In this document: positions 33,129 to 41,310 of the stretch, one piece after another | Layout of the letters: each line of letters starts with the position of its first letter | How positions within the stretch are numbered: the stretch's first letter is position 1 | Origin: Lachnospiraceae bacterium P6A3 | GTDB lineage: Bacteria; Bacillota; Clostridia; Lachnospirales; Lachnospiraceae | Length of the DNA stretch: 64,000 nucleotides | Assembly (NCBI GenBank): GCA_000702085.1 | Contig: JNKP01000005.1 | Coordinates: 62,001 to 126,000, forward strand | Direction: 5' to 3' | Position numbers and translations under genes: made by a program | The notes under the pieces: model-generated | The model's database searches: none | The model's input: the letters and a program-made list of their open reading frames with translations, nothing else | What the model was told of the DNA's origin: nothing

Positions 33129-34017
33129 AACTTTTATGTATACCCTTTGGCAAGGCATCCGTAACATGTTCAAAAACGGATGGTACACGCTTGCTTCCAT
33201 TGCAACCATAGGTGCTTGTCTGTTTTTACTCGGAATGTTTTATTCCATAGTATCGAATGCACAGCATATCCTTTATACGGTTGAAGAAGGAGTTTCGGTC
33301 ACCGTATTTTTCAAGGAAGAAGTTACCGATGCACAGATTGATGCATTCGGCCAGGAGCTTCTCCAGCGTCCCGAAGTAAGGGATGTTGTATTCCATTCCG
33401 ATGAGGAGATCTGGGCAACCTTCGGCCCCAGCTATTTCGGAGAGGATTATCAGGAAGGCTTCCCCGAGAACCCTCTTAAGGGCGAGCACAACTACGAAGT
33501 ATTCCTGCGTGCGGTAAGTCTTCAGGATCAGCTTGTAAGCTGGCTTCAGACCAAACCCGAAGTAAGACTCGTCAGATATTCCGAGGTAACCGCATCCACA
33601 CTTTCCGGATTCAATCTGATGCTTGTATATGTATCAGCGGCAATCATTCTGATACTTCTTGCGGTAAGTATATTCCTGATCAGCAACACCGTCAGAGTAG
33701 GTATTTCCGTAAGGGCCGAAGAAATCGGTATTATGAAATACATCGGTGCAACGGACTTTTTCGTAAGAGCACCTTTCGTACTAGAAGGTATTATGATCGG
33801 ACTTATCGGTGCACTTATTCCCGTGAGCCTTATCTATTATCTGTACGATTATGTATTGAATATGCTCACAACCAGGTTTGAAATGCTCAGCTCGATGCTC
33901 AGCTTTTTGTCAGTCAACGAGATATTCAACGTTCTGCTCCCTCTTTCCATCCTCATCGGCGTGGGCATGGGATTTTTGGGAAGTTTCATCACGGTACGCA
34001 AATATCTCAAAGTGTGA
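33118..34017 (+). CDS. ftsX: Cell division protein FtsX
   Basis: Membrane subunit of FtsEX. The 299-residue protein has four predicted membrane helices (about 22-45, 168-192, 218-240, 262-288) and an extracellular loop between the first two (VTVFFKEEVTDAQIDAFGQE to SEVTAS) that in streptococci contacts the hydrolase PcsB. Conserved FtsX part: RAEEIGIMKYIGATDFFVRAP in the intracellular loop. Overlaps ftsE, and the likely partner hydrolase follows 21 bases later. Confidence 0.96.
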   Translation: MKIRTFMYTLWQGIRNMFKNGWYTLASIATIGACLFLLGMFYSIVSNAQHILYTVEEGVSVTVFFKEEVTDAQIDAFGQELLQRPEVRDVVFHSDEEIWATFGPSYFGEDYQEGFPENPLKGEHNYEVFLRAVSLQDQLVSWLQTKPEVRLVRYSEVTASTLSGFNLMLVYVSAAIILILLAVSIFLISNTVRVGISVRAEEIGIMKYIGATDFFVRAPFVLEGIMIGLIGALIPVSLIYYLYDYVLNMLTTRFEMLSSMLSFLSVNEIFNVLLPLSILIGVGMGFLGSFITVRKYLKV

Positions 34018-34038
34018 TGTAAAAACGGTGATCTTTAT

Positions 34039-35274
34039 ATGATCAAAAAGAAAACATTCAAAAAATTTATCTGCATCGTATCGGCGGTAGTGCTCGCGTT
34101 TTCGTGGTATGTGCATACCGAGAAGCCGGTTCCCGTTCAGGGCGCAACTTATACCAACGCTCTGATCCAGGAAAAGCAGCGTGAGATCGAACAGGCAAAT
34201 GCCGAGAGAGCGGAACTTGCCGGAAGAGTTACGGATCTTAATGCGAGTCAGAACAGACTTGCTTCATTAAGAAGCGATCTTAACGCGTATGTAACGGAGC
34301 TGGATGCCGAGCTTGTTCTGATGCAGAATAATATCGCGGCACTTAACGAGCAGATCATAGCCAAGGAAAATGAGATCTCACAGACCGAGGCTGAGCTTGC
34401 ACTTGCCGAAGAGACCGAAAGCATACAGCATGATGCGATGATCGTCAGAATGCGTCTGATGTATGAACAGGGCGATAAGAGCATGATTGATATGCTTCTT
34501 TCCGCCAGGAGTTTAAGAGATCTTCTTAACAGTGCGGATTATATCGAGAAAGTAGTTCAGTACGACAGAAGCCTCTGGGAAGAATATAAGGCAAATGTCG
34601 AATATATATCACTCTGCAAGCAGCAGCTCGATCTTCAGAAAGAGATTCTTGATGAAGCAAAAGCTGCGGCCGAACTCGAGGAGCAGAATCAGGAGACTCT
34701 GATCAACGAGAAGAATGCGGAGATCGACAGCTACAATGTTCAGATCAACGCCACCCAGGCCGAGATTGATGCATATCAGGCCGAGATTGCGGCACGTGAT
34801 GCCGAGATTGAAGCACTTACCAAAGCAATCGAGGAAGAAAGAAGAAGACTTGCCAGTGCCAGCAACCTCAGATACGACGGCGGACAGTTCCTCTTCCCTC
34901 TTGCGTCTTACAAATATGTATCTTCGGATTACGGATACAGAAATGCACCAACCGCGGGCGCAAGTACTTTCCATAAGGGAATTGATTTTGCGGCAGCGTA
35001 CGGAACGGATATCTATGCGGCATATGACGGAGAAGTAGCCGCAGCATCCTATTCCGGTGCAATGGGTAACTATATAATGATAGATCACGGTGACGGATTA
35101 TATACCGTATATGAGCACTGCTCGGCTCTTTATGTTTCAAAGGGAGACAAGGTTGTAATGGGTCAGACCATTGCGGCGGTAGGCTCTACGGGAATATCCA
35201 CCGGAAACCATCTTCACTTCGGTGTAAGAAGAAACGGAGAATATACTTCACCCTGGCCGTATCTGGGTAAGTAA
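34039..35274 (+). CDS. Coiled-coil M23 peptidoglycan hydrolase (EnvC/PcsB-like)
   Basis: A 411-residue exported protein: signal/anchor segment at 9-23, a long coiled coil from about 40 to 275 (VTDLNASQNRLASLRSDLNA and later IQATQAEIDAYQAEIAAR-like repeats), and a C-terminal M23/LytM domain with HKGIDFAAAYGTDIYAAYDG, HGDGLYTVYEHCS and GNHLHFGVRRNG, which provide the zinc ligands. The catalytic residues look intact, so this is an active endopeptidase candidate, unlike E. coli EnvC. Placement after ftsEX argues that FtsX activates it, as FtsEX does for PcsB or CwlO. Confidence 0.93.
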   Translation: MIKKKTFKKFICIVSAVVLAFSWYVHTEKPVPVQGATYTNALIQEKQREIEQANAERAELAGRVTDLNASQNRLASLRSDLNAYVTELDAELVLMQNNIAALNEQIIAKENEISQTEAELALAEETESIQHDAMIVRMRLMYEQGDKSMIDMLLSARSLRDLLNSADYIEKVVQYDRSLWEEYKANVEYISLCKQQLDLQKEILDEAKAAAELEEQNQETLINEKNAEIDSYNVQINATQAEIDAYQAEIAARDAEIEALTKAIEEERRRLASASNLRYDGGQFLFPLASYKYVSSDYGYRNAPTAGASTFHKGIDFAAAYGTDIYAAYDGEVAAASYSGAMGNYIMIDHGDGLYTVYEHCSALYVSKGDKVVMGQTIAAVGSTGISTGNHLHFGVRRNGEYTSPWPYLGK

Positions 35275-35287
35275 TCGGAATTGATTT

Positions 35288-36544
35288 ATGAGCGATCAGG
35301 AAATACAGGTAAATGAGCAGGAGGTTCCCACACCGGAACCTCCTGCGGAAAATAAAGAACCCAAGAAGCGTCCCTTCCGTCTGGGCTTTTTGTCCGGAAT
35401 GCTGGTGATGCTTATTTTATGCGTCGTTACTTTTTTTGCATTGCTTCTTACGAGACGTTTGTATCTGTCCGGTGGAGAGGGAATAGTCGATTCAGAGGTC
35501 ATGGCCAAAGCCGAGACCATATATGCATATCTGCAGGAGAATTCCATATACGATTTTGATGATGAGGACCTGAGGGTAGGAATTCTTGACGGACTGCTTG
35601 ACGGAACCGGTGATAAATATGCCGAATATTACACTCCTGAGGAGATTAAGGCACTGTTTGAGGATTATAACGGAGATTTCTGCGGACTCGGACTGATCCT
35701 TAAAGTAGACCCGGACGGCAGCATGTATGTATCCGGCGTATATGAAGATTCGCCGGCACTCGAAGCGGGCTTTGAGGTAGGAGATATTCTCGTCGCCGTT
35801 GACGGAGCAACTCTCGACGGATATGACAAATATGAGATTGCGGATATGATACGCGGTCCGGAAAATACGGAAGTCTGTGTGACCGTATACAGGGAAAGCA
35901 CGGGGGAAACACTTGATATAACTGCAGTCAGAAAGAAGCTTAAGAAGATAGACGTCGATTACAGGATGCTCACCGATACCATCGGATATATCTGGATCAA
36001 GGATTTTGATGATGTAACAACGGAGCAGTTTGAAGAGGCTTTGAAAGAACTGACCGATCAGGGCATGACGGATATGGTCCTTGACCTCAGGACAAACGGC
36101 GGCGGACTGTTCAGGGTTGCTCTTGAGATTGCAAAACAGATCATGTGCGAGGGCGTTATAGTTTCCATAGAAAGCGCCGACGGAACCATGAAACAGTATA
36201 CCTGTGACGGTGATACCCCCTTCGGAGGTCAGATAGTGATCCTTACCGACGGATATACCGCAAGTTCATCCGAGATACTTGCCGGAGCACTTATAGACAA
36301 CGGAATGGCGATTTCTCTCGGAACCACCACATACGGAAAAGGCCTTGTACAGGATTTCTTCTACTTAAGCGACGGATCCTGCGTCAAGTTCACCACCAAC
36401 CAGTACTACACCCCCAACGGAACTGCCATAAACGGAATCGGCATCATTCCCGATGTTGAGGTCGAGTTTGACGGCGACCTTTACTACGATGAGGGAATCG
36501 ATAATCAGCTGAATGCCGCGATAGAGTATATCGAGAATCATTGA
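35288..36544 (+). CDS. S41-family C-terminal processing protease
   Basis: A 418-residue membrane-anchored protease: one N-terminal helix (about 30-52), a short helical region, a PDZ domain (GLGLILKVDPDGSMYVSGVY, then DSPALEAGFEVGDILVAVDG, about 120-170) and the tail-specific protease domain with DLRTNGGG, catalytic Ser in TDGYTASSSEILAGAL near 326 and Lys in TTYGKGLVQ near 353. Acts outside the membrane. In several bacteria CtpA-type proteases lie next to or control M23 hydrolases; here it is 13 bases after one, pointing to turnover of that hydrolase or of its activator. Confidence 0.94.
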   Translation: MSDQEIQVNEQEVPTPEPPAENKEPKKRPFRLGFLSGMLVMLILCVVTFFALLLTRRLYLSGGEGIVDSEVMAKAETIYAYLQENSIYDFDDEDLRVGILDGLLDGTGDKYAEYYTPEEIKALFEDYNGDFCGLGLILKVDPDGSMYVSGVYEDSPALEAGFEVGDILVAVDGATLDGYDKYEIADMIRGPENTEVCVTVYRESTGETLDITAVRKKLKKIDVDYRMLTDTIGYIWIKDFDDVTTEQFEEALKELTDQGMTDMVLDLRTNGGGLFRVALEIAKQIMCEGVIVSIESADGTMKQYTCDGDTPFGGQIVILTDGYTASSSEILAGALIDNGMAISLGTTTYGKGLVQDFFYLSDGSCVKFTTNQYYTPNGTAINGIGIIPDVEVEFDGDLYYDEGIDNQLNAAIEYIENH

Positions 36545-36563
36545 CAGACAGGATATAAGAAAT

Positions 36564-36597
36564 AAACCCGGAAGGATATCCTTCCGGGTTTTTATTA
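36564..36597 (+). terminator. Terminator of the ftsEX operon (bidirectional)
   Basis: Stem AAACCCGGAAGG/CCTTCCGGGTTT (36564-36575, 36580-36591), loop ATAT, then TTATT. The capA-like gene ends convergent to it. Confidence 0.9.
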
Positions 36598-38064
36598 TGG
36601 GGTTCCCAGTATGTCTTCTTTGGTAAGTGAGTATTCTCCGAAGAGATTGCTGTCCCACTGGTGCAGGAGGTCTAAGTTCATTCCGCCGCCGTCTCTGAAG
36701 TTTGCCGCATGGTGAGATGCCATTTCCGCGGTAAAGTCTTCAAGAGGATATACACCCTGGATATAGAGAGGACCCCAGGTCTGATATTCAACCATGGGAA
36801 GTGCACCGCTGTTATCCAGGTCTACCTTTGCTCCGTCTTTGTCAACGTGGATGGTTACCCAGGCCATGCCTTCAAAGCTGGTGTAGTTGGGAACCTGGCA
36901 GTGGATGAAGTTTCCGAGCGAGTAATAGCAAAGTCCGGAATTGCCGTTATCGGTGGTGATGTATTCAACGGGCTCAACTATATGGGGGTGAGCTCCGATT
37001 ATCACATCCGCACCGGCGTCTATCATCTGTCTTGCGAAATCCTTCTGATATGCGCAGGGCTCGAAGGAATATTCATATCCCCAGTGAGGACATACGATAA
37101 CGATGTCACAGACTTCGCGGGCCAGCTTAATGTCATCGAGGACTTCGGGATTGATGGTGTCAAAATCGATCTCTCTGGTAGCGGGATCGTAATAACAGAG
37201 TCTGTTCAGATATCCGTCCAGTCCGTTAGCCCATGTTGCCCAGTTGTGGGAGTAGGTGTAGTTGAGGATTGCGATCTTTACTCCGTTAACCTCTCTTATT
37301 ACGAAAGCGGAGGTATTGACCATATCCTCGGGCTCCAGCTGCAGGTCATCAAATCTGGGCCTGTCGTTGGGGCTTACGCCGTATTTATCGATCCAGTAAG
37401 AACCTCTGTGGGAAGTTCTGGAATCCTCATTGAGGTTGCTGTGGGTTCCCACAACGCTTATCTGAGGATATTTATAGAAGTAATCGTGGAAATAGATGAG
37501 TCCGCCAAGCCCCTGGTCATAGGTGTGGTTTGTTGCGGTAAGAACCACATCGAAGCCGGCTTTTGCGATCGCATCCGCAGCTTCCGTGGGGGAGTTGAAT
37601 GCGGGATATCCGGAAAAACCTCTGTCATTACCGCCTATGGGCGATTCCTGGTTGATAATGGCGATGTCCGCCGCATCAACATAATCCAGAATGTCTTTGA
37701 AAAGGAAATCGTAATTTCTGGTTCCGTCCGCCTGAATTCCCTGATTGACCAGTCCCATGTGGAGAAGGTCGTCTCCGACCATCATTACGTGGATGTCAAA
37801 CTCCTCGAAGGGTTCCTCCTCGGGCTCGGGATTTAAGACTTCCGGAGGAATGTCGGTTCCTTCCATGGGATCTGCATCCGGCTGCGGTTCCCGGGTCTGA
37901 ACCGGGGTATCGGCCACTCTGGGATCGTCATTAAAGATCGGTTTTATCAGGAAAACGTATCCGAGAGCAAATATCAGTATAAAAACCGCGAGGAAGGTGC
38001 TTACCAGCATCAGCCTTTTACGGCGTTTTTTCTTTAAATAAGCATTTATATCCGAAGATCTCAT
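36595..38064 (-). CDS. CapA-family (poly-gamma-glutamate type) membrane-anchored protein
   Basis: A 489-residue protein with a basic N-terminus (KKKRRKR), one membrane helix (about 19-41), a Pro/Glu/Asp-rich linker to 90, then a CapA/metallophosphatase domain: MMVGDDLLHMGLV, INQESPIGG, VVLTATNHTYDQGLGGL, VVCPHWGYEY, IDAGADVIIGAHPHIVEPVEY and YYSLGNFI. These give the metal-binding Asp, Asn and His residues. No capB or capC is nearby, so polyglutamate capsule synthesis is doubtful; a cell-surface hydrolase is likelier. Start taken at 38064 because GGAG lies six bases before it; an ATG four codons upstream overlaps that site. Confidence 0.88.
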   Translation of the reverse strand: MRSSDINAYLKKKRRKRLMLVSTFLAVFILIFALGYVFLIKPIFNDDPRVADTPVQTREPQPDADPMEGTDIPPEVLNPEPEEEPFEEFDIHVMMVGDDLLHMGLVNQGIQADGTRNYDFLFKDILDYVDAADIAIINQESPIGGNDRGFSGYPAFNSPTEAADAIAKAGFDVVLTATNHTYDQGLGGLIYFHDYFYKYPQISVVGTHSNLNEDSRTSHRGSYWIDKYGVSPNDRPRFDDLQLEPEDMVNTSAFVIREVNGVKIAILNYTYSHNWATWANGLDGYLNRLCYYDPATREIDFDTINPEVLDDIKLAREVCDIVIVCPHWGYEYSFEPCAYQKDFARQMIDAGADVIIGAHPHIVEPVEYITTDNGNSGLCYYSLGNFIHCQVPNYTSFEGMAWVTIHVDKDGAKVDLDNSGALPMVEYQTWGPLYIQGVYPLEDFTAEMASHHAANFRDGGGMNLDLLHQWDSNLFGEYSLTKEDILGTP

Positions 38065-38198
38065 TTTTTTCTCCATTTTCGGGGTATAAAAGGGACCCCT
38101 GCAACCTCAAAAATATAACATTTACGGGGATTTAACGCAACTTGTTACATAATTTGGAGCGAATTTTTAAGGGATATTTCGAAATTGTTACAAAAATG

Positions 38199-38226
38199 TT
38201 GCATTTTTTAATAATGCAGGTATAAT
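38199..38226 (+). promoter_or_regulatory. Promoter for the NlpC/P60 gene
   Basis: TTGCAT (38199-38204), 16 bases, TATAAT (38221-38226), 30 bases before the ATG at 38256. The AT-rich stretch 38077-38198 upstream shows no other structure I can name. Confidence 0.6.
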
Positions 38227-38255
38227 AGTCTTGTTCGACTGATTTGGCTATGATT

Positions 38256-39527
38256 ATGAATTTAAAGAAATTGCTTATAACTTCATCGGCATTTATCGCA
38301 GGCACAGCCATTGCTGTGCTTTTTCCCGTTCATGCCGATGCGGCGGTAATGGTATCCGGAGGAGCGTCAAGGGAGCTTAATACCACATCCCATACTCTTT
38401 CCGAAACGGGAGTAAATGCTTCTACCGTAACTCAGATCACCGATCCCGCGGAAGTAATCGAAGAAGAGTATCTTTCTCTTTCCATAGCTCTTTTCGAAAC
38501 CGATCCCAAGTATTGTAATGTACGTTCCGGTCCCGGAACCGAATATTCCATAGTAGGCCGTATGTATGACGGAAGCGTAGGCTCTGTCATCGAAGAAGTC
38601 GATGAGACTATAGCCGGCGACGAGGATCCCGATGATGATAACGATCAGTGGGTTCATGTCAGAAGCGGACAGACCGAAGGCTATGTATTGTCAAACTTCG
38701 TTGTTACCGGAGTTGCCGCATATAACAGACTTGAAGAGCATACCCAGTACTATGCCGAGATTCTTGTAAGTCAGCTCAATGTCAGAAAAGAAGCTTCCAT
38801 CAATTCCGAATGCCTTACTTATGTAACAAGAGGCGAGAGATATCAGGTGGTTGTCGAGGACGGAATGGATCCCAGAGTATATCTGGCATCAAGAGAATCC
38901 GACGATCCCGATGACGACGGAATGAACTGGATCAAGATTGTTTATTCCGGAGACAAAGTAGGATATGTATCCGCTGACTATATAACCATCAGCGAAGAAT
39001 ATAAGACCGCAAGAACCATCGAAGAAATAAGGGCCGAGGAAGAGGCTGAGCGCGAGAGAAACTTAAGAGCAACAACCTCTAACGGAAACGGCGGATCTCA
39101 GAGTGCATCACTTCCCGTCGAGAACCTGACACTGCCCGATCTTTCCACCGATTATGCTTCAACTTCCGAACTCAGAATGGCAATCGTAAATTACGCACTT
39201 CAGTTTGTCGGAAACCCTTATATTCTCGGAGGACAGAGCCTTGCCGGAACCGACTGCTCCGGATTTACCTGCTACGTACTCAGGGATTTCGGATACAGCG
39301 TTGCAAGAACTCCTTCCGGACAGTATTCGTCCGCAGGACGCAGCGTAACACTTGCTGAGGCGCAGCCCGGTGACATCATCTGCTACGGATACGGCGGATG
39401 CTCGCACGTAGCACTTTACATCGGAAACGGACAGATAGTACAGGAGTCCAATCCCAGAAGAGGTCTCGAGGTTAACTCGGTATACTTCATGAGTAACATT
39501 ATCGGAGTTAAGAACGTAATAGACTGA
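38256..39527 (+). CDS. Secreted SH3-domain NlpC/P60 peptidoglycan endopeptidase
   Basis: A 423-residue exported protein with a signal peptide (residues 1-30, ending HADAA), two bacterial SH3 domains (CNVRSGPGTEYSIVGRMYDG near 85, and LNVRKEASINSECLTYVTRG near 175), a Glu/Arg-rich linker and a C-terminal NlpC/P60 domain with catalytic Cys in GTDCSGFTCYVLRDFGY near 330 and His in SHVALYIGNGQIVQES near 387. Cleaves the peptide stem of the wall, likely gamma-D-Glu to diamino acid. Start chosen at ATG 38256; earlier TTG and ATG codons at 38244 and 38250 are possible, and no clear ribosome site decides. Confidence 0.92.
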   Translation: MNLKKLLITSSAFIAGTAIAVLFPVHADAAVMVSGGASRELNTTSHTLSETGVNASTVTQITDPAEVIEEEYLSLSIALFETDPKYCNVRSGPGTEYSIVGRMYDGSVGSVIEEVDETIAGDEDPDDDNDQWVHVRSGQTEGYVLSNFVVTGVAAYNRLEEHTQYYAEILVSQLNVRKEASINSECLTYVTRGERYQVVVEDGMDPRVYLASRESDDPDDDGMNWIKIVYSGDKVGYVSADYITISEEYKTARTIEEIRAEEEAERERNLRATTSNGNGGSQSASLPVENLTLPDLSTDYASTSELRMAIVNYALQFVGNPYILGGQSLAGTDCSGFTCYVLRDFGYSVARTPSGQYSSAGRSVTLAEAQPGDIICYGYGGCSHVALYIGNGQIVQESNPRRGLEVNSVYFMSNIIGVKNVID

Positions 39528-39534
39528 CAGATTG

Positions 39535-39564
39535 AATCCCGCCCGAACAGGGCGGGATTTTTTA
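39535..39564 (+). terminator. Terminator after the NlpC/P60 gene
   Basis: Stem AATCCCGCCC/GGGCGGGATT (39535-39544, 39550-39559), 5-base loop, T run. Confidence 0.92.
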
Positions 39565-39626
39565 TTTCGAAAATACATAACTTTATGGTAATATTATTGC
39601 CATAGCAAACCAAAACGGAGGCACAA

Positions 39627-40280
39627 ATGGAAATCGAAAAAATCCTTTCGGCATGTGATCATACACTTTTACATCAGGATGCTACTTTTGATGACATCAA
39701 AACTCTTTGCGACGATGCGATCAAGTACAATACCGCGTCCGTTTGTATCCCTCCCTGCTATGTAAAGGATGCCAAAGCCTATGTCGGTGACAGGATGAAG
39801 ATCTGCACTGTCATCGGATTTCCCAACGGTAATATGACTACCACCGTCAAAGTCCTGGAAACCTTTGACGCCATCGATAAAGGCGCGGATGAGATTGATA
39901 TGGTCATCAACATCGGCAGACTTAAGAGCAAAGACTACGACTATGTTAAGCAGGAAATAAATCTCATCAAACAGGCATGCGGAGATCATATCCTTAAAGT
40001 AATAATCGAAACCTGTATGCTCACCGATGAGGAGAAGATAAAGATGTGCGAGATTGTCACCGAAGCAGGTGCCGATTTCATCAAAACATCAACCGGATTT
40101 TCTACCGCAGGTGCGACTTTTGAGGATGTGGAGCTCTTCGCAAAGCATGTGGGAGAGGGCGTTAAGATTAAAGCTGCGGGAGGTATAAGCTCACTTGCGG
40201 ATGCCGAGAAGTTCCTTGAACTGGGTGCATCCAGACTCGGAACCAGCAGGATCGTAAAAATAGTAAAAGAACAAGGTTAA
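39627..40280 (+). CDS. deoC: Deoxyribose-phosphate aldolase
   Basis: Class I aldolase that splits 2-deoxyribose-5-phosphate into acetaldehyde and glyceraldehyde-3-phosphate in nucleoside catabolism. The 217-residue protein has [11 protein letters not shown] at the start, [21 protein letters not shown]-like [19 protein letters not shown], the Schiff-base Lys in [14 protein letters not shown] near 150, and KAAGGI near 180. Stands alone between two terminators; no other deo genes are adjacent. Confidence 0.96.
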   Translation: MEIEKILSACDHTLLHQDATFDDIKTLCDDAIKYNTASVCIPPCYVKDAKAYVGDRMKICTVIGFPNGNMTTTVKVLETFDAIDKGADEIDMVINIGRLKSKDYDYVKQEINLIKQACGDHILKVIIETCMLTDEEKIKMCEIVTEAGADFIKTSTGFSTAGATFEDVELFAKHVGEGVKIKAAGGISSLADAEKFLELGASRLGTSRIVKIVKEQG

Positions 40281-40283
40281 TTA

Positions 40284-40319
40284 AAAACCGGGTGTCCGTA
40301 ACGGAACACCCGGTTTTTT
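40284..40319. terminator. Terminator between deoC and the convergent pdx kinase
   Basis: AAAAACCGGGTGT and ACACCCGGTTTTTT arms around a CCGT/ACGGA inner stem with one bulge. A-run on one side and T-run on the other allow it to act for both convergent genes. Confidence 0.88.
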
Positions 40320-40356
40320 ATATAAGGAGATCTCGGCTAAAAGATCTTTCTTTGTT

Positions 40357-41193
40357 TTATTTTCCGAGCAGTTTGAGAAGATAGGGAATCTCAAGCTCGA
40401 AATTGACGGCGTAGTTAACTCTTTCGGGATCGTTATATGTATTCCTGATACATGCCGTGGTGTAATCGGCGGCGATGACCAGAGCATCGTAAACACTCTT
40501 TCCGTTAACGAGGGATGCGGTAAATGCGCTGGCATAAACATCACCTGTTCCGTGTGATTTGTAAGGAACTTTCTCGATTCCGTATTTGATGAATTCGTCC
40601 TTGGAGGAATCATATCCGATGAATCCGAAAGTTCCGTCCGCGAGAGTTACACCGGTGATCACAGGGAACTTGATACCGATATTTACAAGCTGCTTAAGGA
40701 TAACTTTAAGAGTATCTTCGGATGCTTCTTCTCCGGGATATTCGATTCCCAGCATAAGTGCTGCTTCGGAGATGTTGGGCAGTGCGATGTCAGATTCTGC
40801 ACAGAGAGTTCCCATTTCACGCGCGAAGGCTTCGTCAAAGCCGTAATAAAGCTTTCCGTTGTCGGCCATTGCAGGATCGACGATCTTGAATGCACCGTCA
40901 TTACCGAATTCTTTGAAATAGCTCTTAACTATATCGATCTGACGCAGGCTTCCCAGGTATCCGGTGTAAAGTGCATCGAATTTAAAGCCCTCTTTTTTCC
41001 AGTGATCACGAATGGGTTCCAGATCATCGGTAAGGTCACGGAAAGTAAAACCGGAAAACTGTGTATGTGTAGACAAAACCGCCGTGGGAACTATCGCCGT
41101 CTCTATTCCGGTGGCGGATATGATGGGAAGAGCCACAGTGAGAGAGCATTTTCCGATGCAAGAGATGTCCTGGATTGTCGCGATACGTTTCAT
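40357..41193 (-). CDS. Pyridoxal/pyridoxamine kinase (PdxY-like)
   Basis: A 278-residue ribokinase-fold kinase for vitamin B6 salvage: IQDISCIGKCSLTVALPII at the N-terminus, PTAVLSTHTQF, YTGYLGS, DPAMADNG, LPNISEAALMLG and the anion hole/catalytic base in SHGTGDVYASAF near 222-233. Phosphorylates pyridoxal or pyridoxamine to the cofactor form. The motif pattern fits PdxK/PdxY-type kinases of Clostridia. It is transcribed away from a MocR/PdxR-type regulator, which supports the B6 role. Confidence 0.92.
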   Translation of the reverse strand: MKRIATIQDISCIGKCSLTVALPIISATGIETAIVPTAVLSTHTQFSGFTFRDLTDDLEPIRDHWKKEGFKFDALYTGYLGSLRQIDIVKSYFKEFGNDGAFKIVDPAMADNGKLYYGFDEAFAREMGTLCAESDIALPNISEAALMLGIEYPGEEASEDTLKVILKQLVNIGIKFPVITGVTLADGTFGFIGYDSSKDEFIKYGIEKVPYKSHGTGDVYASAFTASLVNGKSVYDALVIAADYTTACIRNTYNDPERVNYAVNFELEIPYLLKLLGK

Positions 41194-41223
41194 TTTTGTA
41201 AGACTCCTTTAATACTTTGTTTA

Positions 41224-41307
41224 TTGTAATTTGGATTTTTTCAAAGTATAATCTGAAACTGGCACTATTAGTATAACCATTTTAGATTTTTTTTATAATA
41301 CCAGTTT
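41224..41307. promoter_or_regulatory. Divergent regulatory region between pdx kinase and MocR-type regulator
   Basis: On the plus strand TTGTAA (41224-41229), 17 bases, TATAAT (41247-41252) gives a sigma-A promoter for the regulator; a second TATAAT lies at 41294-41299. An inverted pair AAACTGG (41256-41262) and CCAGTTT (41301-41307) brackets the space between the first start site and the ATG and is a candidate binding site. The region is very AT-rich. No ribosome site precedes the regulator ATG at 41311. Confidence 0.45.
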
Positions 41308-41310
41308 AAG

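Noticed and set aside
36709-37836. 375-codon plus-strand frame opposite the CapA-like gene
   Set aside because: The minus-strand protein has clear CapA motifs and a membrane anchor; the plus-strand translation looks random.
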